Source: Microbacterium lushaniae
Lineage (GTDB): Bacteria; Actinomycetota; Actinomycetes; Actinomycetales; Microbacteriaceae
Assembly (NCBI RefSeq): GCF_008727775.1
Contig: NZ_CP044232.1
Location: forward strand, 1,984,001-2,048,000
DNA: 64,000 nucleotides
Reading direction: 5' to 3'
The position numbers and the translations under genes were made by a program. The notes under the pieces were generated by a model, which was not told the origin of the DNA, ran no database searches, and saw only the letters and a list, made by a program, of their open reading frames with translations. Within the stretch, counting starts at the first letter, position 1; every line of letters begins with the position of its first letter. Below, piece by piece: positions 18,832-28,498 of the stretch.

Positions 18832-20352
18832 CTACCGCGCGGCGAGCAGCTCCCGCGTGAACGGATGCTGCGGCACGGCGAACACCGCAGCCGTCGCGCC
18901 CGCTTCCACCACCGCGCCGTCCTGCATGACGACGACCTCGTCGGCGACGGAGGCCACCACGTCCAGGTCGTGGGAGACGAACAGCATGGTCAGGCCCCGC
19001 TCCTGCTGGAGCCGGTGCAGGAGGGCGAGCACACGTTCGCGCACGGTCGGGTCAAGCGCCGAGACCGGTTCGTCGAGCACGAGGATGTCGGGGGCGGGCG
19101 CGAGCGCGCGGGCGATCGCGGCGCGCTGACGCTGTCCGCCCGACAGCTGCGCGGGGCGGCGGCGGGCGAGGCCGGGGTCCAGGCCGACCTCCGCGAGGAG
19201 AGCCGCCACCGCCGCGGGACGCTCCGCTCGCGGCACGCCTCCGGCCGCCAGCGCCTCACGCAGCGATCGCCCCACACTCCATCGCGGATCGAAGGCGCCC
19301 AGCGGGTTCTGGTGCACGAACTGCACGCGCCGCCGCAGCGCGGCGTCGTGTCCGCTCCCCCACTCCACCCCGCCGATGCGCACCTCACCGGCGTCCGGGC
19401 GCGTGGCACCGACGATCATGCGGGCCAGCGTGGTCTTACCCGACCCCGACTCCCCGACCACGGCCAGCGTGCGCCCGGCGGGCACCTCCAGCGAGACGTC
19501 GCGCACGGCAGGGCGGTCGAACGTTTTCGAGACGTGACGCACGGTCACCGCCGGCGGCCCGTCCGCAGTCGACACCGCGCGCGGCTCGTGGCGCGCCGCA
19601 TCCACGAGCGCGCGCGTGTACGGATGCCGCGGGTCACCGAGGACGTCGGCCGCGGTCCCCGTCTCCACGAATCCGCCCTCCCGCATGACCGCGATGCGAT
19701 CGGCGACGCGCCGCACCGCGGCCAGGTCATGGCTGATGAGGACGACCGCGACCCCGCCGTCGGCGATGCCCCGCAGAAGGTCGAGCACGCGCGCCTGCAC
19801 CGTCGCGTCCAGCGCCGTGGTCGGCTCGTCGGCGATGAGGATCGCCGGCTCCGCTGCCAGGGCGGAGGCGATCAGCGCGCGCTGACGCTGCCCGCCCGAC
19901 AGCTCGTGGGGGTACTGGCGGGCGCGTCGCCGGGGTTCGGGCAGGGCCACGTCGGCGAGCAGATCGTGCACGCGGGCACGGCGGGCAGCGCGGCGCATGC
20001 CGGGCTCGTGCAGTCGCAGCGGTTCGGCGACCTCGGCACCGATGCGTCTGAGCGGGTCCAGAGACACCAGCGCATCCTGAGACACCAGCGCGACGCGTGC
20101 GCCCCGCATCCGTCGCCACCCTCGTTCGCCGAGGGTGCGCGCGTCGACGCCGTCGACCTCGAGTTCGTCGGCGGTGACGACGGCGTCGGCGGGGGTCAGC
20201 CCCAGCAGCGCGCGGGCGGCGAGCGTCTTGCCGGCGCCGGATTCCCCGACGATCGCCAGGCACTCCCCCGGCGCGACGTCCAGATCCACCCCGTCCACGA
20301 CGACGGATGCTCCGAACGACACGCGCAGGCCGCGCACCCGCAGGCCCGTCAT
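18832..20352 (-). CDS. Fused double-ATPase of a peptide/nickel-type ABC importer
   Basis: 506 residues carrying two ABC domains in one chain (DppD and DppF equivalents). Domain 1 (about 1-245): Walker A GESGAGKT, signature LSGGQRQR, Walker B ILIADEPTTALD. Domain 2 (about 265-506): GESGSGKT, LSGGQRQRAAIARAL, ILVLDEPVSALD. Both contain the oligopeptide-family HPYTRALVDA / HPFTRELLAA tail. It energises the permeases encoded upstream. ATG 20352 overlaps the permease stop (ATGA). Confidence 0.95.
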   Translation of the reverse strand: MTGLRVRGLRVSFGASVVVDGVDLDVAPGECLAIVGESGAGKTLAARALLGLTPADAVVTADELEVDGVDARTLGERGWRRMRGARVALVSQDALVSLDPLRRIGAEVAEPLRLHEPGMRRAARRARVHDLLADVALPEPRRRARQYPHELSGGQRQRALIASALAAEPAILIADEPTTALDATVQARVLDLLRGIADGGVAVVLISHDLAAVRRVADRIAVMREGGFVETGTAADVLGDPRHPYTRALVDAARHEPRAVSTADGPPAVTVRHVSKTFDRPAVRDVSLEVPAGRTLAVVGESGSGKTTLARMIVGATRPDAGEVRIGGVEWGSGHDAALRRRVQFVHQNPLGAFDPRWSVGRSLREALAAGGVPRAERPAAVAALLAEVGLDPGLARRRPAQLSGGQRQRAAIARALAPAPDILVLDEPVSALDPTVRERVLALLHRLQQERGLTMLFVSHDLDVVASVADEVVVMQDGAVVEAGATAAVFAVPQHPFTRELLAAR

Positions 20353-21161
20353 GGCGTCCGCCCGTCCGCGCGGGCCCGGAGGGTGCGGCCGAGGACCGTG
20401 GCGGCCACGACCGTGAGCGTGATCGCGGCACCGGGGAAGACCGCGACCCACCATGCCTGCCCCAGGACGTTGCGACCGCCGGAGAGCATCAGTCCCCACT
20501 CGGGGGTGGGCTCGGTCGGCCCCAGGCCCAGGAAGCTCAAGCCGGCTGCGGCAAGGATGCTCGAACCGATGCCGATCGTGGCCAGCACGCTCAGGGCCCC
20601 CAGCACCGCCGGCAGCACGTGGCGTGCGAACGCCCTCGGTGCGGGCACGCCGAGGATCCGCGCGGCCTCGACGTGCTCGGCGGTGCGCAGCGTCCGGGTC
20701 TGCGCGCGCGCGAGCCGCACATAGACGGGGATCGCGGCGATCGTCACCGCGATCGCTACGTTGGCGCCGCCCGGGCCGAGGATCGCCACGACCACAAGGG
20801 CGATGAGGAACTCCGGGAAGGCCAGCAGCACATCAGTGGCACGCATGGCCACCGCATCCACCAGTCGCGGCGAAACGCCCGAGAGCGACCCGATCACGAG
20901 GCCGATCGTCAGTGCCAGGCCCGTCGCCAGCAGACCGATCCCGAGAGACCGCGACGCGCCGTGGACGACGCGCGAGTACACGTCGCGACCGCTCTGGTCG
21001 GTGCCGAAGAAGTGCTCGGCGCTGGGCGGGAGCAGCGCCTGCGTCACGTCGGTCTGCAGGGGATCCTGCGTGGCGAACAACTGGGGGGCGATCGCCATCA
21101 GCGCCGCCGCGCCCAGCACGGCGGCGGCGGCACCCACCAGCACCCGCGCGCCGACGCTCAT
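20349..21161 (-). CDS. ABC importer permease, DppC/OppC type
   Basis: 270 residues. An N-terminal helix and FGTDQSGRDVYSRVVHGASRSLGIG typify the OppC N-domain, followed by five helices and the EAA-like loop EAARILGVPAPRAFARHVLP that docks on the ATPase. ATG 21161 overlaps the upstream permease stop (ATGA). Confidence 0.94.
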   Translation of the reverse strand: MSVGARVLVGAAAAVLGAAALMAIAPQLFATQDPLQTDVTQALLPPSAEHFFGTDQSGRDVYSRVVHGASRSLGIGLLATGLALTIGLVIGSLSGVSPRLVDAVAMRATDVLLAFPEFLIALVVVAILGPGGANVAIAVTIAAIPVYVRLARAQTRTLRTAEHVEAARILGVPAPRAFARHVLPAVLGALSVLATIGIGSSILAAAGLSFLGLGPTEPTPEWGLMLSGGRNVLGQAWWVAVFPGAAITLTVVAATVLGRTLRARADGRTP

Positions 21162-22132
21162 GCCACGCTCCGCACGCGTGCCGCGGTGGTGCCGGCGTCG
21201 CGCAGGCGCGGATCGAGGATCGGGTAGAGCACTTCGACGACCAGCGTGACGACGACGAACACGAGAGCGCTCAACAGGATGATCCCGGTGATCACCGGCA
21301 GGTCGCGGTCGGTGATGGCGGAGAGGGTGACCCTGCCCAGGCCCGGCCGGGCGAACACCGTCTCCACCAGCACCGCCCCGCCCAGGAGCGACCCCACGAA
21401 GTATGCCGCGAGGGTGACAGCCCCCGTCGCGCCATGGCGCAGCGTGTGGTGCACCGTCAGCCACGCCGTGCCCGCACCGCGTGCCCGCACGGTCGTGGCG
21501 AAGGGCTGCCGCTCGGCCGCTTCGATGCCGTCCCGCAGCACCTGTCCGAGCAGGGCCGCCACCGGGAGGGCGAGCGTCACGGCGGGGAGGACGATCGTCG
21601 CCGGGTTCCGCGTGCCCGACACCGGGAACCATCCGAGGCCGAATGCGAACACGCTCAGCAGCACCAGCCCGATCCAGAACACCGGGGACGACAGGACGAT
21701 CAGCTCCACGGCCGCGACGGTGCCCCGCGCGACGCGCCCGCGCGCCAGGAGCGCGACCACCAGCGCCAGCATCGCCGCCACGGCGAGCGCCGTCGCCGTC
21801 AGCTGCAGGGTGGGCGCCAGCTGACGGCCGATGACCTCGGCCACCGGCATCCGCAGCTGGTACGACTCCCCCAGGTCGCCGCGCAGCAGCGCGCCGAGGT
21901 AGGCGACATACTGCTCGAACGGCGGGCGATCCAGGCCCAGATCGGCGCGGATCGCGTCCTTCACGGCGTCGCTCACCTGCGCCTGCGGTCCGAGCATGAC
22001 CTCGACCGGATCGCCGGGGATGAGCCGGAAGGCGACGAAGGCGAGCGTCGCCGCACCCCACAGCACCACGACGACGGAGACGGCCATGCGGCCCAGGCTC
22101 GCCAGCACGCGCGTTGCACTGCCGGTGGTCAT
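21158..22132 (-). CDS. ABC importer permease, DppB/OppB type
   Basis: 324 residues. The N-terminus carries the family pattern VVVLWGAATLAFVAFRLIPGDPVEVMLG, then FEQYVAYLGALLRGDLGESY and the coupling loop TTVRARGAGTAWLTVHHTLRHG. Six helices are expected. GGAGGAG lies 3 nt before ATG 22132. It lies 40 nt downstream of the binding-protein gene. Confidence 0.94.
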   Translation of the reverse strand: MTTGSATRVLASLGRMAVSVVVVLWGAATLAFVAFRLIPGDPVEVMLGPQAQVSDAVKDAIRADLGLDRPPFEQYVAYLGALLRGDLGESYQLRMPVAEVIGRQLAPTLQLTATALAVAAMLALVVALLARGRVARGTVAAVELIVLSSPVFWIGLVLLSVFAFGLGWFPVSGTRNPATIVLPAVTLALPVAALLGQVLRDGIEAAERQPFATTVRARGAGTAWLTVHHTLRHGATGAVTLAAYFVGSLLGGAVLVETVFARPGLGRVTLSAITDRDLPVITGIILLSALVFVVVTLVVEVLYPILDPRLRDAGTTAARVRSVA

Positions 22133-22172
22133 CGTCTCCTCCGCGCCGGGTGCCCGCGACGCCGTCAGCGGG

Positions 22173-23783
22173 TCAGCCCAGGGTGACGTCGTAGAACAGC
22201 GGGCGCCCGTACAGATCGTAGGTGAGCCCGGAAACGGTCTCCCCCACGGCCGTGATGAGCGACGGGCTGTACAGCGGGACGATCGCCACGTGCTGGGCGT
22301 TCCACTGCTGGAGCTGCGCGTAGATGTCGGCGCGCGCATCCGGGTCGGTGGTGGCGATGCCCTGTGCGAGCAGGGCGTCCACGGCGGGGTCGCTGACCTG
22401 CGAGGCGTTCTGGAACCCGTCGGTGGCCAGGTGGCTGCGGAGGAGATCCGGGTCGACGCCCGAGAACCCCCAGTCCGTCAGGTCGAACGTCTTCGGACCG
22501 TACTGCTCGTTGTAGGCGCCCGGCTCGAGCACTTCCCGCACGATCTCGAACCCGACCGCCTTCAGGTCGGACTGGATGGCGTTGGCCAGCGCCACGCGGT
22601 CATCGGGGACCGGCGTCCACGCGATCCACCGCGCCGACAGGCGCGTGCCGTCCTTCACGCGGTAGCCCTCGGCGTCGCGCGCGGTCCACCCCGCCTCATC
22701 CAGCAGCCTGCCGGCCTCGTCGGGGTCGAACTCCCACGTCCCCTCCAGCGACGCGTCGTACGCGGGCGTGGTGGATCCGAGGATGCTCCACGCGCGCGGG
22801 AACTGGCCGTGGAAGATCTCCGTCACTGCGGTGTCCACGTCGATGGCGCGGGAGAACGCCTGGCGCACGCGCTCATCGGCGAAGACGCCGTACGCCTCGT
22901 TGAGGTAGAGGGAGTACGGCAGGCCCGGGTACTCCACCGAGTCGACCGTGAGGGAGTCCGGCAGCTCCGCGGCGAGGTTCGGCGGGATGTTGCTGGCCAG
23001 ATCCGCCTCGCCGCTTTCCACGACGCCGGCGCGCACGGCCGCCTCGGGCAGGATCTCCACGCGCAGCGTCTCGAACTGCGCCGCATCCGCGCCCGACGGT
23101 CCCCACGCGTAGTCCTCGTTGCGCGTGTACACGATCTCCTGATCGGGGGTGTACTCGGTGAGCTCGAACGGCCCCGTGCCCACGGTGATCCCCGGCCCGC
23201 CGGCCTTCAGCTGGTCGGCGGATTCTTCGAGCACCGCCGGGGAGTAGAACCCGAGCAGCGCCGTACTCGCCGCCTGCAGGAACGGGGCGTACGGCTGCGT
23301 GAAGCTCACGCGGACGGTGTCCTCGTCCACCACCTCGGTGCCGGCGTAGAACTCGCCGCCGAGCATGCTCGCCGCCTGGGCGGATGCCGTCTCGGGGTCG
23401 GCGATGCGGTCGAAGTTCGCCTTCACCGCGGTCGCGTCGAAGACCTCGCCGTCGTGGAAGGCGACGTCATCGCGCAGCGTGAACACGTACGCGGCGCCGT
23501 CGTCCTCGATCTCCCAGTCCTCCGCGAGCCACGGCGAGAAGGTGCCGTCGGGCTCCTGGTGCACGAGCGAGTCCAGGACGACGCGCTGGATCATGGCCGA
23601 GACATCCAGCTGGCTCGTCTGCGGATCCATGTGCCCGGCCGAGAGGTTCGCGCCTTCGATCGCCCAGACCACCTCACCCCCGCCATCCGCATCCCCTCCG
23701 GAGCCGGCGCACGAGCTGAGGGTCACTGCGGCGACGGCGGCGAGTGCGACGGGCAGGAGCCGACGCGAGCGGGAGAAGGGCAT
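22173..23783 (-). CDS. Peptide/nickel-family substrate-binding lipoprotein
   Basis: 536 residues, SBP family 5. Signal peptide with lipobox TLSSC (Cys25). The mature chain has the family pattern LVHQEPDGTFSPWLAEDWEIEDDG, YVFTLRDDVAFHDGEVFDATAVKANFDR, TGPFELTEYTPDQEIVYTRNEDYAWG and VRQAFSRAIDVD. It delivers ligand (oligopeptide, nickel chelate or related solute; not predictable) to the two permeases and the fused ATPase that follow. ATG 23783 has GAGG about 7 nt upstream. Confidence 0.95.
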   Translation of the reverse strand: MPFSRSRRLLPVALAAVAAVTLSSCAGSGGDADGGGEVVWAIEGANLSAGHMDPQTSQLDVSAMIQRVVLDSLVHQEPDGTFSPWLAEDWEIEDDGAAYVFTLRDDVAFHDGEVFDATAVKANFDRIADPETASAQAASMLGGEFYAGTEVVDEDTVRVSFTQPYAPFLQAASTALLGFYSPAVLEESADQLKAGGPGITVGTGPFELTEYTPDQEIVYTRNEDYAWGPSGADAAQFETLRVEILPEAAVRAGVVESGEADLASNIPPNLAAELPDSLTVDSVEYPGLPYSLYLNEAYGVFADERVRQAFSRAIDVDTAVTEIFHGQFPRAWSILGSTTPAYDASLEGTWEFDPDEAGRLLDEAGWTARDAEGYRVKDGTRLSARWIAWTPVPDDRVALANAIQSDLKAVGFEIVREVLEPGAYNEQYGPKTFDLTDWGFSGVDPDLLRSHLATDGFQNASQVSDPAVDALLAQGIATTDPDARADIYAQLQQWNAQHVAIVPLYSPSLITAVGETVSGLTYDLYGRPLFYDVTLG

Positions 23784-24148
23784 CGTGGACCTCGAGACGA
23801 AGAAGGGGCGGGTCAACCGTATCCGGTTTCTGGACGCAGTCGATCAACGCATCCTCCCGTCCCCGCATTCCCCCCTGCTCTCCCCTTCCCCCTCTCCTCC
23901 CTCCCGCCGCCTCGCGCCGCCGCCCGTGGCCTCAGCGAGCGGAGGAGATGTCGGCAGCGGAGGGCCGATCGGGTCGAATCCCCCCTCCCTTCCCGACACC
24001 CCCTCCGCTCGGCGCGTTCCCACGGCGGCCCGCTCGGGGGGCGCGGGCCGGGGAGCGGGCCGGAACGCGGCAGCGGCCGAACGGTAGAATCGGAGCGATC
24101 CCACACTCAGGCACGCTCACACAGTGCCGCACATATGGAGGAGACCCC
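23784..24148. promoter_or_regulatory. Divergent region between the ABC importer and valS
   Basis: 365 bp without a gene. On the plus strand TAGAAT (24085-24090) is a likely valS -10, giving about 50 nt of leader. On the minus strand TTGATC (23842-23847) and GATACG (23818-23823), 18 nt apart, could serve the importer. A nearly pure pyrimidine tract fills about 23869-23905. No T-box consensus was seen here. Confidence 0.45.
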
Positions 24149-26719
24149 ATGGCCGACGCGCACATCCCCGACAAGCCCGCCCTGGAGGGTCTCGAGCAGA
24201 AGTGGGATGCGGCGTGGTCCGCGCAGGGCACGTACCTCTTCGACCGCGCCCGCGCCCTCGAAGCGGGCCGCCCGGGCGTGTTCTCCGTCGACACACCTCC
24301 GCCCACCGCATCCGGCAGCCTGCACATCGGCCACGTGTTCAGCTACACGCACACCGACGTGAAGGTGCGCTTCGAGCGCATGCGCGGCAAGACCGTGTTC
24401 TACCCGATGGGCTGGGACGACAACGGCCTGCCCACCGAACGCCGCGTGCAGAACTACTACGGCGTGCGGTGCGATACCTCCCTGCCGTACGACCCCGACT
24501 TCACGCCGCCCTTCCGCGGCGACGCGAAGAGCCTCAAGCCGGCCGATCAGATCCCGATCAGCCGTCGCAACTTCATCGCGCTGTGCGAGCAGCTGACCCT
24601 CGAGGACGAGAAGCAGTTCGAGGATCTCTTCCGCCAGCTCGGCCTCTCGGTGGACTGGACCCAGACCTACCGCACGATCTCCGACGACACCATCCGCACG
24701 AGTCAGCTCGCGTTCCTGCGCAATCTCGACCGGGGCGAGGCGTACCAGTCGATGGCCCCGACGCTGTGGGACATCGACTTCCGCTCGGCGATCGCCCAGG
24801 CCGAACTGGAGGATCGCGATCAGCAGGCGTCGTACCACCGCGTCGCGTTCCACAAGACCGACGGCTCGGGCGACATCCTCATCGAGACGACGCGTCCGGA
24901 GCTGCTTCCCGCGTGTGTCGCCCTCGTGGCCAACCCGGACGACGAGCGCTATCAGCCGTACTTCGGCAAGACGGTGCGCACGCCCCTGTTCGATGTCGAG
25001 GTCCCGGTGCTCGCGCACCCGCTCGCGCAGAAGGACAAGGGCACCGGCATCGCGATGATCTGCACCTTCGGCGACGTCACCGACATCATCTGGTGGCGCG
25101 AACTCGACCTTCCCAACCGCACCATCCTCGGCAAAGACGGTCGCGTGCTGACCGAGGCTCCGGAGGTCATCGCGACGGATGCGGCCAAGGCGGCGTACGC
25201 CGAACTCGCCGGCAAGACCGTGTTCAGTGCCAAGAAGCGCGTCGTGGAACTCCTGCAGGAGTCGGGCGATCTGCTCGAGGTGTCCAAGCCCTTCACCCAC
25301 CCGGTGAAGTTCTACGAGAAGGGCGACCGCCCGCTCGAGATCGTCTCCACGCGGCAGTGGTACCTGCGCAACGGCGCTCGCGACCCGAAGCTGCGCGAGA
25401 CGCTCATCGAGATGGGACGCGGCATGGGCTGGCACCCCGACTTCATGCGCGTGCGCTATGAGAACTGGACCAACGGCCTCACCGGTGACTGGCTCGTCTC
25501 GCGTCAGCGGTTCTTCGGCGTGCCGATCCCGGTCTGGTACGCGCTGGACGAGAACGGTGAGCGCGACTACGACCGTGTCCTGACGCCCGATCCCGCGCGG
25601 CTTCCCGTCGACCCGACGACGGATGCGCCGGACGGCTACACCGAAGACCAGCGCGGCGTGCCGGGCGGGTTCGAGGGCGAGAAGGACATCTTCGACACGT
25701 GGGCCACGTCCTCCCTCACCCCCCAGCTGGCCGGCGGATGGCAGCGCGACGAGGAGCTGTGGAACCTCGTGGCGCCGTTCGACCTGCGCCCGCAGGGGCA
25801 GGACATCATCCGCACGTGGCTGTTCTCCACGATGGTGCGCAGCGTCCTGGAGGATGACCGTGCCCCGTGGACGGATGCGGCCATCTCCGGGTTCATCGTC
25901 GACCCCGACCGCAAGAAGATGTCGAAGTCCAAGGGCAACGTGGTGACGCCCGCCGACATCCTCGACGCACACGGCACCGACGCGGTGCGCTACTGGGCCG
26001 CATCCAGCCGCCTCGGCGCCGACGCGGCGTTCGATCCGCAGAATCCGACGCAGGTGAAGATCGGTCGCCGCCTCGCGATCAAGCTGCTCAACGCCGCGAA
26101 GTTCGTCCTGTCCTTCCCCGTGCCCGAAGGGGCAGAAGTCACGCACGCCCTGGATGCGTCGATGCTCGCGTCCCTCGACCAGGTGGTGCGTGAGGCGACC
26201 AAGGCGTTCGACGCATACGACCACGCGCGCGCCCTGGAAGTGACCGAGGCGTTCTTCTGGACGTTCTGCGACGACTACCTCGAACTGGTGAAGGAGCGGG
26301 CATACGACCGCACGGATGTCGGTCAGGCCTCGGCGGCCCTCGCCCTGCGCACCGCCCTGTCCACCATGGTGCGACTGTTCGCCCCGGTGCTGGCCTTCGC
26401 CGCGGAGGAGACGTGGTCATGGTTCAACGACGGGTCGGTGCACACCTCGGCGTGGCCCGAGCCGCTCGGCATCGACGGCGACCCAGCCGTCCTGTCGGCC
26501 GTCGGGGAAGCCCTCATCGGCATCCGGCGAGCGAAGACCGAGGCGAAGGTCTCGCAGAAGACCTCGGTCGCCTCGATCACGATCGCTTCGCCGCGTGCCG
26601 ACGCCCTGCGCCTCGCCGAGGGCGATCTGCGGGCAGTCGGCCGCATCGAGCAGCTCGAGATCGTCGACGCGGAGACGACGTCCGTCGTCGCCATCACGCT
26701 GAGCCCGCAGGAGGACTGA
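24149..26719 (+). CDS. valS: Valyl-tRNA synthetase
   Basis: 856 residues. Class I synthetase for tRNA-Val. TASGSLHIGHVFSYTHTD gives HIGH at 59-62 and RKKMSKSKGNVVTP lies near 590. The editing domain is present (ILIETTRPELLPACVALV; DKGTGIAMICTFGDVTD). The region after the anticodon-binding domain is short, so the long C-terminal coiled coil of E. coli ValS is absent or reduced. GGAGGAG lies 5 nt before ATG 24149. Confidence 0.97.
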   Translation: MADAHIPDKPALEGLEQKWDAAWSAQGTYLFDRARALEAGRPGVFSVDTPPPTASGSLHIGHVFSYTHTDVKVRFERMRGKTVFYPMGWDDNGLPTERRVQNYYGVRCDTSLPYDPDFTPPFRGDAKSLKPADQIPISRRNFIALCEQLTLEDEKQFEDLFRQLGLSVDWTQTYRTISDDTIRTSQLAFLRNLDRGEAYQSMAPTLWDIDFRSAIAQAELEDRDQQASYHRVAFHKTDGSGDILIETTRPELLPACVALVANPDDERYQPYFGKTVRTPLFDVEVPVLAHPLAQKDKGTGIAMICTFGDVTDIIWWRELDLPNRTILGKDGRVLTEAPEVIATDAAKAAYAELAGKTVFSAKKRVVELLQESGDLLEVSKPFTHPVKFYEKGDRPLEIVSTRQWYLRNGARDPKLRETLIEMGRGMGWHPDFMRVRYENWTNGLTGDWLVSRQRFFGVPIPVWYALDENGERDYDRVLTPDPARLPVDPTTDAPDGYTEDQRGVPGGFEGEKDIFDTWATSSLTPQLAGGWQRDEELWNLVAPFDLRPQGQDIIRTWLFSTMVRSVLEDDRAPWTDAAISGFIVDPDRKKMSKSKGNVVTPADILDAHGTDAVRYWAASSRLGADAAFDPQNPTQVKIGRRLAIKLLNAAKFVLSFPVPEGAEVTHALDASMLASLDQVVREATKAFDAYDHARALEVTEAFFWTFCDDYLELVKERAYDRTDVGQASAALALRTALSTMVRLFAPVLAFAAEETWSWFNDGSVHTSAWPEPLGIDGDPAVLSAVGEALIGIRRAKTEAKVSQKTSVASITIASPRADALRLAEGDLRAVGRIEQLEIVDAETTSVVAITLSPQED

Positions 26720-26970
26720 TGCAACTCGGAACCCGTTGGAGCATGGGTGAGCGTCCCCCGGCAGCCGTGCCGGAGGCGCTCCACGAGCAGATCGCCGCCG
26801 TTGAGCGGCTGCTCCCGGCCGACCAGCTGGCGCACCAGCCCACCCCCCGCTGGACGCTCACGTGGCTCGAACACCGGCCCGTCGCCGAGCTGGACACCGG
26901 CGTGATCGTCACGGTGGGCCGCGACGGAGAGGTCGTCGTCCGCAAGGACGACGACACCGGGATCTCTTAG
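26719..26970 (+). CDS. Small conserved-looking protein coupled to valS
   Basis: 83 residues, no recognised domain. It contains [22 protein letters not shown], then [22 protein letters not shown], suggesting a helix followed by beta strands. The ATG overlaps the valS stop (TGATG), with AGGAGG upstream inside valS. Its stop codon overlaps that of the convergent MFS gene (26967-26970). Confidence 0.7.
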   Translation: MQLGTRWSMGERPPAAVPEALHEQIAAVERLLPADQLAHQPTPRWTLTWLEHRPVAELDTGVIVTVGRDGEVVVRKDDDTGIS

Positions 26971-28274
26971 TCCCCAGTCACGGATGCGGCGTCGGCCTCG
27001 GCGCCGGCCTCACGCGTGCCGCGGATCAGGAGCCGTGCGCTCACGAGCGCGGCGACGAGGACGATGCCGGCGGCGATGGCGAACGGCAGACGCAGATCGA
27101 ACCGCGCCACCCACCCGCCGATCACCGTCGCGATGGGGAATAGACCCCACGTCAGCATGCGGTTCACCCCCAGGACGCGTCCGAACAGGTGACCCGGAAC
27201 GATCTGCTGGCGCAGCGCCCCCCACGGCACGTTCCAGAGCGAGACGGCGAAGGCGAACACGGCGTAGGATGCCGCGGCGGGCAGTGGCCCCGGCGCCAGC
27301 CACGTGCAGGCCAGACCGACGGCGCACACGAGGTTCGCGCTGAACATCACCGCGCCGCGTCCGAACCGCTCCACGAGGCGGGCTGCCACGAGGGCACCGA
27401 GGAGAGCGCCGACGCCGATCCCCGCCGTCACGAAGCCGATCGCCGCGGGCGGCACGTGCTGTTCGTCGAGGAAGTAGAGCACCATGGTGGCCTGCGCGAA
27501 CGTCAGCGCGGAGCCGATCACCGAGGTGAAGACGACCATGGCCCGCAGGTACCGGTGACGCCACAGGTAGCGGATGGCCTCGCGGGCCGGGACGGAGGCG
27601 GGGGGAAGCGGCGCGGCGACCGGGGTGGCGGCGGGTCCCGTCGTCTCCACGTCGGGCGCGGGAACAGGTCCCCGCAGCGGCCGCGCAGCGGATGCGGGCA
27701 GCAGCAGCGCCAGGAGCACGGGAACGACGAACCCGACCGCGCCGGCCCACAGCGGCACCGTGATGGCCACCCCGAACAGCACGCCGCCGACGGGCGCAGC
27801 CACGAAGCCGTCGATCGTCACCTGCGCGGTCTGGATGCGCCCGTTGGCGCGATCCAGCTGGTCGCGCCCGACCACGCCGGGCACCACGGCGTTGGTGGCG
27901 TTGTCGAACAGGGTCTCCCCCAGCCCGAACAGCAGCGTGCCGATCAGCAGCGCGGTGATGTCGAGCGCACCCCACAGCGCGTACAGCGCAAGCCAGAGCG
28001 CCACGGCGGCGCGCAGCCCGTTGGCGATCGCCATGACGATACGGCGGTCGAAGCGATCGACGATCATGCCGGCGGGAAGGCCGAAGACCAGCCACGGCAG
28101 GAATGACACCGCCGCCAGCAGCGCGATCAGCAGCGGGTCGTCAGTGAGCGTCGTGGCCACCAGCGGGACGGCGATGCGCCCGATCCCGTCGGCGAGGTTG
28201 CTGAAGGCGGCGGCCGTCCACAGCTTCCCGAAATCCGGCCCGAGCGGCCTTCGCCGAGAATCGCGGACGGACAT
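26967..28274 (-). CDS. MFS transporter (EntS-like exporter family)
   Basis: 435 residues with about 12 helices. It opens [30 protein letters not shown] and has the MFS loop [17 protein letters not shown], features of MFS_3 exporters such as EntS. A Pro/Ala-rich cytoplasmic loop separates the two six-helix halves. It is the last gene of an operon headed by a repressor gene and probably exports whatever that regulator senses. ATG 28274 lacks a good SD; it lies 7 nt after the small gene upstream. Confidence 0.88.
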   Translation of the reverse strand: MSVRDSRRRPLGPDFGKLWTAAAFSNLADGIGRIAVPLVATTLTDDPLLIALLAAVSFLPWLVFGLPAGMIVDRFDRRIVMAIANGLRAAVALWLALYALWGALDITALLIGTLLFGLGETLFDNATNAVVPGVVGRDQLDRANGRIQTAQVTIDGFVAAPVGGVLFGVAITVPLWAGAVGFVVPVLLALLLPASAARPLRGPVPAPDVETTGPAATPVAAPLPPASVPAREAIRYLWRHRYLRAMVVFTSVIGSALTFAQATMVLYFLDEQHVPPAAIGFVTAGIGVGALLGALVAARLVERFGRGAVMFSANLVCAVGLACTWLAPGPLPAAASYAVFAFAVSLWNVPWGALRQQIVPGHLFGRVLGVNRMLTWGLFPIATVIGGWVARFDLRLPFAIAAGIVLVAALVSARLLIRGTREAGAEADAASVTGD

Positions 28275-28281
28275 GGTCACG

Positions 28282-28497
28282 TCACCGCGGAAGGAGGCCC
28301 AAGTGCACCGCGGCGGCATGCTCGTGCATGCGCGGCATCCGACCGGCAGACGGTTCCGCGGGCGCGGCGGAGCGCTCGGCCCGCGCGCGGATGCGGGCCT
28401 GGGCGACGCGCTCCAGCTCGCGGGCGAGCCACAGGAGCAGCCGATCGGCAGGCGACGGCGCGAGCGCACGAGGGGTGGGCGATGCGAGGGAGGTCAT
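28282..28497 (-). CDS. Small ORF between repressor and exporter genes
   Basis: 71 residues, no recognised domain, rich in Ala, Arg and Leu, with a likely amphipathic helix ([20 protein letters not shown]). Reality is supported by a strong SD (GGAAGGAG, 7 nt before ATG 28497) and by spacing of 1 nt to the repressor stop and 7 nt to the MFS start. It could be a small regulatory or transporter-associated protein. Confidence 0.6.
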   Translation of the reverse strand: MTSLASPTPRALAPSPADRLLLWLARELERVAQARIRARAERSAAPAEPSAGRMPRMHEHAAAVHLGLLPR

Positions 28498-28498
28498 C

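Noticed and set aside
23784-24148. A second T-box in front of valS
   Set aside because: No GGGTGGTACCGCG-like sequence or specifier stem is visible.
24107-26224. Long open frame opposite valS
   Set aside because: Antisense shadow of a clear ValRS gene; composition is typical of a mirrored frame.
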